64,000 nucleotides of DNA. Source: Sergeia podlipaevii (Eukaryota; Euglenozoa; Kinetoplastea; Trypanosomatida; Trypanosomatidae). This document shows, piece after piece, positions 48,320-56,282 of the stretch. The stretch spans positions 1 to 64,000 of the forward strand of contig JASANZ010002190.1 of assembly GCA_030849805.1 (NCBI GenBank). Direction: 5' to 3'. The stretch's first letter is position 1. Each line of letters begins with the position of its first letter. The notes beneath the pieces are model-generated. The model was not told where the DNA came from and ran no database searches. It saw only the letters and a list, made by a program, of their open reading frames with translations. The position numbers and the translations under genes were made by a program.

Positions 48320-48762
48320 TGAGAGAGCGAGAGATGGGAGTGAGGGTGTGTGTGTGTGTGTGTGTGACTTTTCACATGGTTGGCTTTCCGCTATGTCAGG
48401 ATATATTAATCTGCTTTTTCTTTCTTGTCTTTGTCCATAGAGTATCCCTTAAGGGTATCTGTTTTCTTTCTCTTTTATTGATACGAAGCACAAAAAAAAG
48501 TATTCAAATGTAAAGCAAACTGTCGCAATCAGTGCAGCAGTTGTCAGCTCCAGCATTCGAGGTTGACATGACCAAACGGTGTTAAGCAACTATCTCTGTG
48601 CTTCATTTATTCACTTACTACTGTTATTGTTATTATCATTGCTATTTTATTTTTATTTTTCTTTGCAACAAGGCTTCTTCACTACCGATATTCTATCCAT
48701 ATTGTCATTGATTCTACCACACTCACACACACACACAAAAAGGTTTTTTTTTTTTGGAATAT
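48320..48762. other. Intergenic spacer, 0.44 kb
   Basis: A GT run (48346-48366) follows the MCM5 stop closely. T-rich sequence at about 48612-48665 with AG at 48671-48672 is a candidate acceptor. A CA run (48720-48737) and a T run precede the next ATG. Confidence 0.6.
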
Positions 48763-50001
48763 ATGTCCTCTGCAGAACAAGTGGAGCGGAAGCGTTTCAA
48801 ACGCGAGGACGGCAGCGAGCAACCGCGCAAGACTCAGCAAGAGATCAACTACGCTGACTTTGGCGCCATCCCCCTAGCTACATCCATCATATCAAAGACG
48901 CTTCTCAAAGATGCGCAACGGGCATGGGTGAAGGGCCGTCAAGAAGCTAGTGGAGTCGTGCAGAGCCAGCAAAACACCGCGAACAGTTCAAAAGTAGTCA
49001 TTCCGCCTCACAAGGTTGGTGCGTTGGAACTCTACAAACGATTTCCTGATGCTTATGACGCACTCATGAGCCGACACAACTGCACCGCTGTCAGGGACTT
49101 TCTAGTACACACCGTCCTTGCGCGCATTGTTGCCTCATCAGTGGCGGAGGATGGTGCTCCCTTGATGCCGCCCTCTTCCTCCTTGTCTACTTCTCTTCCT
49201 GGCGCAGCAATCGCATCGACACACGGGCACACACGCTTTGTGCGCGTTGCTGACTTTGGTTGTGGTACGGGGCGTATAGAGGGCATGGTGGTTCAGCATC
49301 CATCAGTGCGGGCCGTGTATGGATACGACAGCGAGACCCCAATGTTAAAGCGCTGTCTTGTGAACACGGCGCGTAGTGCTGGCCGTGCAGGGCATTGGGG
49401 GGGTATCTCTGTGGTGCCTCGTGCGTCGGCTGACCATGACCGCCACCACCACCCTGCAAAGGATGATTCTCTTTTAGTTGTTGATAGCGGTATGCATAGC
49501 GCCAGCGACGTTGGTGAACGCGGACTTCTCGAGATGTGTGTGAGACCTTGTCCCTTCCAGTCAATTCAGGCTGGGTTTCTGGGCAGCACACATCATCCCA
49601 AATGCCAGCTGGTAGTGTGCGCGTGGTCGCTCTCCTACGTGATGCGCTTGCAGTGGGGCGAGAGCCGGTGGCATGCGGCGGTAGATACTGTGATAGCTGA
49701 GTTCGTTGCTCTACTGGATACAAGCGCGAGCGATGCGGCCCTTGTCATCATCGAGACCCTCGGCAACGGCACGCCAGAACCGACTCGGCAGAACACTCTC
49801 GTGGAGCGGCTGGAGAGTCACTTTGGCTTTGAGAGGCAGTGGGTGAGAACGGACTATGAGTTTGATAGTGTGGAAGAAGCAACAGCGATGACGCGGTTTT
49901 TCTTTGGGGAAAAGATGAGCCAGAAGATGAGCACAGAGCATACGAAAGTACTCATAGAGTGCACGGGGATGTGGATCTTGTGGAAACGCAAGGATGAATA
50001 G
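48763..50001 (+). CDS. Class I SAM-dependent methyltransferase, substrate unknown (412 aa)
   Basis: The start is the ATG at 48763, 9 bases into a longer frame. The first 40 residues are basic (KRFKRED), possibly a nuclear localisation signal. A helical block follows (about 80-125: LELYKRFPDAYDALMSRHNCTAVRDFLVHTVLARIVAS). Motif I of the methyltransferase fold is VADFGCGTGRIEG (near 162-174), followed by an acidic-end strand AVYGYDSE. Motif IV-like text is CQLVVCAWSLSYVM, and the later strand is ALVIIETLGNG. A long Ser/His-containing insertion lies between motif I and motif IV (about 210-265). The overall layout suggests a small-molecule, RNA or protein methyltransferase; nothing seen fixes the substrate. 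Confidence 0.87.
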   Translation: MSSAEQVERKRFKREDGSEQPRKTQQEINYADFGAIPLATSIISKTLLKDAQRAWVKGRQEASGVVQSQQNTANSSKVVIPPHKVGALELYKRFPDAYDALMSRHNCTAVRDFLVHTVLARIVASSVAEDGAPLMPPSSSLSTSLPGAAIASTHGHTRFVRVADFGCGTGRIEGMVVQHPSVRAVYGYDSETPMLKRCLVNTARSAGRAGHWGGISVVPRASADHDRHHHPAKDDSLLVVDSGMHSASDVGERGLLEMCVRPCPFQSIQAGFLGSTHHPKCQLVVCAWSLSYVMRLQWGESRWHAAVDTVIAEFVALLDTSASDAALVIIETLGNGTPEPTRQNTLVERLESHFGFERQWVRTDYEFDSVEEATAMTRFFFGEKMSQKMSTEHTKVLIECTGMWILWKRKDE

Positions 50002-50526
50002 CAGAAGTGCTTGTAGCGGATGAGTAACGCCTCTCTGTGTCTAGCAAGCAAACGACGATTAACAAGCACTAACTACCTTTTTTTAAAAAAAAAAAGAGGA
50101 GAGAACATCATAAAGTGGAAGTATCACTGTGTAACGGTTGGTAACATATTTTTTTTGTTGTTGTGAATATCGAGCGAATGAAATTGAAAAACTTGTTTTT
50201 TTGGCACGATCTAAAGTTTAGTATAGTTTGCGGATGTTGTCATTCTTTTTTTTTTTTTCTTCTTATTGTCATTCCTCGCCCTTTATAAATAAAAACACAT
50301 AAAACTTCATTTAAAGTCCACATAAACCGTAGAAGGACGACACTACCAGTGGCGCTTTACCGAAGGAGAAAAGGCGGTTTGTGTGCGAGAAGGGGGCTTG
50401 CTTCCTTACTCCCTGCTCATCCTAGAGTTGAGATTGATCAGGCAAGCTCTCAACACAACGCACACATATATTTATTTAGATAGATTCACCAACAGACTCG
50501 CCTACTTCATCTTTTCTTTTCTTCAA
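50002..50526. other. Intergenic spacer, 0.53 kb
   Basis: AT-rich, with several T runs and an A run. The T/C-rich tract at about 50244-50283 with AG at 50315-50316 is a candidate acceptor. No coding sequence recognised. Confidence 0.6.
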
Positions 50527-53238
50527 ATGAAGATTCTTCACACGAAGGCTACCGCAGAACCCATTCTGCTCGTCTCTACATGCCACAATATGAACCTCTT
50601 TGCTATTGTGACACGCTCTACACTCACAGTATACCGCTCCACGACACTAACCGTGGTGCTGTCCATGTCACTGGCCGTGATGGATGGCGCAAGCAGCAGC
50701 GGAGAGAAGGGCAACAACGAGCCCTCAACTTCCATCGGGCCCTCTCTTCCCATATCGAGCGGTGCCCCGAGTGCCACAATAGCAGGGTCCCATACAGCCG
50801 TAGAGGATACCTGGATGCAAACGAGCTGGTCCCCTACCGGCCGTCTCTTCACCCTTGCACTGTCAACTGGCACTGTTGTGTTGTTAGATGTGGAGGGCGG
50901 TGACTTGATCCGCAGGTTCATCCCTCACGATGCTGCGAGCAGCGAAACCAACAAAGATGCAAGTTCCAGCTCCTCACTGTCCGCCGCACAGGGTCTGCCG
51001 TCTCTTCTCGGAGCTGCAGGGGATGACTCGGAGAAAACTGACGGCGGCAGGCGTGTTCTGCGCAGCCCACCTGAGCTTCGCCTCTCGACCTCCACAGGTC
51101 CTGTCGTGGCTCTCACGTGGGCAACCGTGGCGCCATCACAACGCATGCAGGACACGTTCCAGAAGTCATGTCTACCACTCCCCGCAAGCATCTCCACTCC
51201 AGTTCTTGAAGAAGCTTCACAGCAGCAAGATGGGGCAGCGCAATGCACGACCGTATCGTTGCTGATGGTGCTCGACCATGGCGGCTGTCTTTCTCTGCTG
51301 GTGGGAGGCATACAAGAGGTTCGCTCCGTGCAGCTGCAACTGCCCTGCTCACTCCACCCAAGCACAGGCATACGCGTGAAGCAAAGTATTGTGGTGCCCT
51401 ACGCCACAGCTGCACCCGAGCAGAATAGTATGCCGTACAGTCTTTCCTTTTGGGGACTCAGTGCGCGCTCAGTTGCGGCTCTTCGCGGCGACGCCAAGCC
51501 TTTTGAGGAGCATCGATACCACCGCTGCTTTCTTGTACTTGCGCAGGGCCACTCGACTAGCACCAACACTAGCAGTCATCAAGCATGCACCGATAGCATT
51601 CTGGAGATAGACCTTTACGATCTTGTCGCTCGTACTGCTACTCCTCACGCGGTTGCCGTATGCAGCGTGGCGGAACATGCCCGCGTTGCCCAGGCGTGTC
51701 AGGACCGTGCATTTCAACGATGGCGTGCCCTACTGCACGACACGATACGGCCTGAACTTGAGCTCCCGCGTCGTGCCCGGCTGCTACGTGACACCATCGT
51801 CGAAGAGCTTACACAGCCTGATCAAGAAGAGCTTCTCACGTACTACTCGATCATCAATCGCGAAGCCCTCGTCGAGGCGCTTGAGAAGCTTACAGAGCTG
51901 CTCTATGGTATCGCGCGCGATGTGTTCCAGATCTGCTACCGCTGCTACGACACCGCTATTCACATTGCCAAGACACAGTCCTATCCACCTTGTACCATTA
52001 CTACTCACTGCTTCAATGGCGACTCTTCATTGTCAACACCATCTGATAGCTCTGGTGAGCGTCTGGCAACTATGCTGGGCAGACAACGACGCAACTGCAC
52101 GCTGCTGCTCAAGCGGCTTCAGATGGAAGGTGAGAGCGAGGGGGAGCTCATACGATGGGTGCTACAGCGTGCATCCCTTCTTGTTCCAAACGCGCCACCA
52201 CGCTCCTCATCCGATGCCCGCCACAACCACCACCACAGTCGCAGCAACGACAACTCTGTGGTGGATGCCAACACGATGCTCACCACGTCCTTTGCCTCTG
52301 AGCCTCTCAGCGCGGCTCAGCAGCCTTCACTGCTACGTTCTATCCATCGCATTCTCAAAGGGGAGAGCACGGCGTGGATACCGCCCGAGTATGATGCCTG
52401 CAACTCCTCCTCTATACCAGAGCCTAGCGCGACTGCACCAAGTAGGACAGACATACTTTCAGGACAGCTTGAGAATCTCTTGCAGGAGACACTCAACACA
52501 ACCATTGTGCCTCCTGGCCACCTCCACTGCGTTTTGCGTTCTCTGCCTGGGGTAAAGGCCTGTCAGTCTTCTTGCTGTATAGACATGGCAGCATTGCCGG
52601 CAGCGGACGAAACTGATGAAGACGAGGAGCAAGAAGACGAAGAGGAAGAAGAGGAAGGCGCCACAGCGATGGCAATCATGGCACCTGGTGCAGCGCAGCT
52701 CCCTATTCCCTTTGCATATACGCTGCTTCTGCAGAATGCTGGTGATGGTGACGGTGATAATCCTTTGCTTGTCTCCTGTCCTCTTGCTAAGTCTGCCGTC
52801 TCCTCTGCAGACCCAGTGCCTCTGTTGTTTCATGGGCTTGAGGGAGATGCAGACGCGAAGAAGGTGGTCTGGTATGGATTTCTAGATGCGGGTCGTCACG
52901 TTGTACTGCTGAGTACAGCCGGCGGTGCAGACAGCAGCGCAGGGCCGGGCCTGGGGGCCTTTACAATGGCTATATTCGACGATGACGGCGACATACTTGC
53001 GGGAGGCGACGATGACGAGGAGGAGGAAGAAGCGGAACAAGGGGAACGTGAGAAGAAAAACGGTGATCAGGATGATGTTGACGACGACGATGCGCAGACC
53101 TCAAGCCGTAGAGCGATGGCGGAGGTGAAGGGAGTTGACGTGAGCAGACCTCTACTCGCCAGCATGAGCAGGTCTCGTGAGTTCTGTGTTGTGGTGGCTG
53201 GGAACAAATTTGTTGTCTTTGATCTCTACGATAGCTGA
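50527..53238 (+). CDS. Probable anaphase-promoting complex subunit 4 (APC4-like, 903 aa)
   Basis: The start is the ATG at 50527. Residues 1-400 look like a divergent WD40 propeller: HTKATAEPILLVSTCHNMNLFAIVTRSTLTVYR, then TSWSPTGRLFTLALSTGTVVLLDVEGG, then a strand near LLMVLDHGGCLSLLVGG. A helical region follows (about 405-560), including YYSIINREALVEALEKLTELLYGIARDVFQICYRC. An N-terminal WD40 domain followed by a long helical bundle and more beta strands is the APC4 layout. APC4 is a scaffold of the E3 ligase that triggers anaphase. Acidic runs occur near residues 700-715 and 830-860. The assignment rests on layout and a few motifs; another WD40 scaffold is possible. Confidence 0.75.
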   Translation: MKILHTKATAEPILLVSTCHNMNLFAIVTRSTLTVYRSTTLTVVLSMSLAVMDGASSSGEKGNNEPSTSIGPSLPISSGAPSATIAGSHTAVEDTWMQTSWSPTGRLFTLALSTGTVVLLDVEGGDLIRRFIPHDAASSETNKDASSSSSLSAAQGLPSLLGAAGDDSEKTDGGRRVLRSPPELRLSTSTGPVVALTWATVAPSQRMQDTFQKSCLPLPASISTPVLEEASQQQDGAAQCTTVSLLMVLDHGGCLSLLVGGIQEVRSVQLQLPCSLHPSTGIRVKQSIVVPYATAAPEQNSMPYSLSFWGLSARSVAALRGDAKPFEEHRYHRCFLVLAQGHSTSTNTSSHQACTDSILEIDLYDLVARTATPHAVAVCSVAEHARVAQACQDRAFQRWRALLHDTIRPELELPRRARLLRDTIVEELTQPDQEELLTYYSIINREALVEALEKLTELLYGIARDVFQICYRCYDTAIHIAKTQSYPPCTITTHCFNGDSSLSTPSDSSGERLATMLGRQRRNCTLLLKRLQMEGESEGELIRWVLQRASLLVPNAPPRSSSDARHNHHHSRSNDNSVVDANTMLTTSFASEPLSAAQQPSLLRSIHRILKGESTAWIPPEYDACNSSSIPEPSATAPSRTDILSGQLENLLQETLNTTIVPPGHLHCVLRSLPGVKACQSSCCIDMAALPAADETDEDEEQEDEEEEEEGATAMAIMAPGAAQLPIPFAYTLLLQNAGDGDGDNPLLVSCPLAKSAVSSADPVPLLFHGLEGDADAKKVVWYGFLDAGRHVVLLSTAGGADSSAGPGLGAFTMAIFDDDGDILAGGDDDEEEEEAEQGEREKKNGDQDDVDDDDAQTSSRRAMAEVKGVDVSRPLLASMSRSREFCVVVAGNKFVVFDLYDS

Positions 53239-53550
53239 GTGAGTCATCTAAGAACGGAGCGCGCATATGAGTGTGTGAACAAATATTGAAGCATTTTTGT
53301 TGTCAACGACGTAGCACATCACTTCTTCCATTTGCATCTCTTGTTGTTTGTTTGTTTGTTGTTCTTGTTGTTATCGAAGTACCATAGGTTATATATGAGA
53401 TCATATGCCGTCTACTGTTCTCTTTTTAAAATTTTCTTCACTTTTATCGTTCTTCTTTTGTCTTTACATTTTATTTTTGATTGTTTTTTATTTAAGGGAG
53501 AATTATTTCATCTTAGAAGAAAAATCAGAGGAAAAGAAAAAAAAAAAGCA
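53239..53550. other. Intergenic spacer, 0.31 kb
   Basis: T-rich. The pyrimidine-rich stretch at about 53418-53491 with AG at 53495-53496 is the likely acceptor for the small downstream gene, leaving a 5' UTR of about 55 bases that is mostly A and G. Confidence 0.6.
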
Positions 53551-53898
53551 ATGTCCGAATTTCTTGAGAAGTACCACATCAAGAAAGGTCTTTCCACTGC
53601 TATCAAGGTTGTGAAGACTGCCTGGGACTGGACTCAGGAGCGTCTCTGGCCTGTCTACTCCGCCGCTATTGTGATCTCCATCTTCCAGATGATAGCCATC
53701 TCCTCTGAGAAGCAGATCATCGCCGATCATTTTTACGGCGATAAGGAACACAAGTTTGAGTCCCAGCGCGCCGAGTTAGTGACGGAGGGCAAGAAGTACT
53801 ACAACGAGGAGGTGACGCTAGCCGTTAAGGAGAAGGTGTGGCAGATGCCTAAGTGGTCTTTTGAGAAGGAGTACGCTGAACGTCACGGCACGATTTAA
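53551..53898 (+). CDS. Small single-pass membrane protein, possibly mitochondrial (115 aa)
   Basis: The start is the ATG at 53551, preceded by AGCA after a purine-rich leader. I do not recognise the family. Residues 1-30 are an amphipathic, basic helix (KYHIKKGLSTAIKVVKTAWDWTQ). Residues about 34-52 are a hydrophobic segment (VYSAAIVISIFQMIAIS). The remainder is charged and helical with many Glu and Lys. Codon use is strongly biased towards C/G-ending codons, like the malic enzyme and TIM genes, suggesting high expression. Size, charge and expression profile resemble small subunits of mitochondrial respiratory or ATP synthase complexes, but that is inference. Confidence 0.8.
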   Translation: MSEFLEKYHIKKGLSTAIKVVKTAWDWTQERLWPVYSAAIVISIFQMIAISSEKQIIADHFYGDKEHKFESQRAELVTEGKKYYNEEVTLAVKEKVWQMPKWSFEKEYAERHGTI

Positions 53899-54677
53899 AA
53901 ACGGCTATTAATTTGCCTTACAAAGAAAGAAAGCAAACAGAGTGGGGAGAGAGTTTGGAGGGAGGGGGGAGGAAAGAAAACAGTAGCATGCACACTCCTC
54001 TACGCAACTACCTCTCCCCAGTATCATATATGTGTCTTTTTATATATATTCCTCACCTTTTGGCAGGCAGAAATGCTTTTTAAGAGCGCCAAATGGGAGG
54101 AAAAAAAAGCACACAAAAAAAATACAAGACGAGTGAGAGAGAGAATCAGCAGAGGTGTGTGAAGATGCGCACGTGAACTGAAATGTTGTTGTACTTCTTT
54201 TTCTTCTGTTCGTTTTCTAGTGGTGGTTGCTGTTGTTGTTGTTAATTCACCTGTTATTATCATTATTATTATTTACAAAAGAAAGGAAGAGAAAGTACAC
54301 TGTGATATCTAACGTAATATGAGTCTAGCGAAGAAAATGTTCTTCACCTTTTACAAACAAACGGACAGAAACAGAAGCACGAGAGGATATCAGAGATGGA
54401 ATCACATTCCCATCGTCACCCTCTTTACATCTTCTTTTCATTGGAGTTGATGTAGTCGTGAGACAAGTGAAAACACACGCTAAGTGTTGCTTCTCGGGAT
54501 ATTAAGCATATATATTAACTTATTGGTTGCGCTTCTAAATCACTTTTTTTATTATTTTACTACACCATCATAGCGTGAAACAGTTGCAAAGGTACAGAAA
54601 GAGAGAGTAAGAGTAAGAGCTTTGATTACTTTCTAAGCATACATATCTTTTTCATAGGGCAACACCATCAACGCACA
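53899..54677. other. Intergenic spacer, 0.78 kb
   Basis: Starts with a G-rich/purine stretch (about 53943-53975) after the stop, then AT-rich sequence. The T-rich run at about 54543-54560 with AG at 54572-54573 is a candidate acceptor. No coding sequence recognised. Confidence 0.55.
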
Positions 54678-55781
54678 ATGGATTCTAGAGGCCGATTGAT
54701 GAGAAATGCGGGGATGGTGCGAGCGCCGAGCAACATCGCCGGCAATGACGACAGCATTTTCGAGGAGCTCCTTGACGCTGAGGTGGCAGTCGATATGGCG
54801 AAGCTGCGTGAGGCCTCCAGACTAGGAATCCCCTCCGCTTACAGAGGCACTGTATATCGGTACCTGCTCGGTGTTGCCTTTATGGACAAATCAAGTGAAA
54901 TGACGATGGAGCGTATTCAAGAAAAGGACTTCAAGGCACTACAGATAGCCGCAGCCAACATGTGGAGCGACCGTGCCGCTTCTGAGGGTAAGAAGGGAGA
55001 GTCTGATATCGCCGCAGAGGTGCGCCGGCGGCTGCTGCCCAAGATGGTGACGACTGCCTCTCTTGTTACTCGTGAGGCAACGCGCGCCGCACACGGAGCT
55101 TGGTATAGCACGAGAAGCACAGTGGATAGTCAGGCGGCGTGGGATGGAGCTCTCATTCGACTCCGCCACTGTACTCCGTATTGCGTGGACACTGCGCGCT
55201 GGCGCTGTGCAGAAGAGGTCCTTGGAGCGCTACGGATCATGTACAGTGATGCCTCTCAAGAGGAAGTACAGGTCCTGGTGGCTCTTACACTCCCTTTTGA
55301 ATCTCTCTGTGCGCAGCCGCGCGAAGCTTTCTTTTGCGTCCATAACTTGTATCAGATACTCACGCACTTTGACAACATCCTGCAGGATGATCGTTGCATG
55401 GAGGAGCACTGTGGTACGTTCCTCATGATGTTCCGCATCATGAACAAGGCGCTGTATCGCCATTTCTGTATGGAGGGCGTGACGACGCTAGAGTGGGTGC
55501 CCGACTTGCTCTCCACGCTGCTTGCGGGGCGGCTGCATCCGGACGACTTGTATCGGCTGTGGGATTTTTATCTCGCAGATGCATGGGAGCAGGTCGGCTT
55601 CCCTCTACATGCATACGTGTGCCTTGCCTTGCTTTCTCAGATGACGGAGGACCTCATTGAATGCGAAAAAACAGAGCTGCTGCACAGACTGAAGCACCTG
55701 CCTCGCATCGACCCTACGGACATTCTCCAGCAGGCAGTATCGCTAAGGGAGTCCGTCTACTCTAAAGGCTTGCTTGCTTAG
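54678..55781 (+). CDS. TBC-domain protein, Rab-GAP-like (367 aa)
   Basis: TBC domains usually stimulate GTP hydrolysis by Rab GTPases on membranes. Residues 47-62 open the domain (GIPSAYRGTVYRYLLG). The closing part is clear: VTTLEWVPDLLSTLLAGRLHPDDLYRLWDFYLAD (about 272-305), then a helical block and LKHLPRIDPTDILQQAV. In the middle, where active TBC proteins have an IxxDxxR arginine finger and a YxQ glutamine finger, I see neither (the region reads TARWRCAEEVLGAL, then VHNLYQILTHFDNIL). It may therefore be a non-catalytic or divergent TBC protein, as known for TBC1D7. The target GTPase is unknown. Confidence 0.85.
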   Translation: MDSRGRLMRNAGMVRAPSNIAGNDDSIFEELLDAEVAVDMAKLREASRLGIPSAYRGTVYRYLLGVAFMDKSSEMTMERIQEKDFKALQIAAANMWSDRAASEGKKGESDIAAEVRRRLLPKMVTTASLVTREATRAAHGAWYSTRSTVDSQAAWDGALIRLRHCTPYCVDTARWRCAEEVLGALRIMYSDASQEEVQVLVALTLPFESLCAQPREAFFCVHNLYQILTHFDNILQDDRCMEEHCGTFLMMFRIMNKALYRHFCMEGVTTLEWVPDLLSTLLAGRLHPDDLYRLWDFYLADAWEQVGFPLHAYVCLALLSQMTEDLIECEKTELLHRLKHLPRIDPTDILQQAVSLRESVYSKGLLA

Positions 55782-56282
55782 TTAGCAGGTATTTGGGTGT
55801 GTGTGTGTGTGTTACTTTGCTTGCTCGTGGGTTTGTGTACAATGAATGAATGAACATGGATGGATGCGGCGGCAATGATATCCATATATGGCGGGACCAC
55901 ACATATATATAAGGTCACGTTGGATACGACTATAGGTATATGTGCTTCGAGCTATGCTTTTACTCTACTCAGCAAAGACGTACAATCATTTCTTCTTCTG
56001 TGCCTCTCTTACCTTCTTTTCTTTTTTTTTTCTATTCATTGCTGTTTTTTTTTTTTTTTTGGCCGCTATGCTGTGTCCCGAACCGAAGTGGGGTATATAA
56101 CTCACACATATTCACTGTGGATCTTTACATCACTTCGTTTTGCTTTTGGCGCGCGCACACACGCACATACATACATACAAAGGCACAGTTACAATACAAA
56201 ACGCTCAACTAACTCATACAAGCCTTTTTTAGAACCGTTTTTTTATTTTCTTTTTATTTTCTTTTTCTTTTCTTTTCTAGTG
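55782..56282. other. Intergenic spacer, 0.5 kb, open in frame with the next gene
   Basis: A GT run follows the TBC stop. The spacer has T-rich tracts at about 56025-56062 and 56237-56278. From an ATG at 55860 it has no stop in the frame of the downstream gene, so an upstream-spliced mRNA could encode an N-terminal extension of up to 141 residues rich in Phe and Ser. Confidence 0.6.
56237..56280 (+). promoter_or_regulatory. Strong polypyrimidine tract and AG two bases before the start codon
   Basis: Over 40 bases that are almost only T and C, ending TTTTCTAG with AG at 56279-56280. Using this AG would place the spliced leader two bases before the ATG at 56283, an extremely short 5' UTR. Confidence 0.6.
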
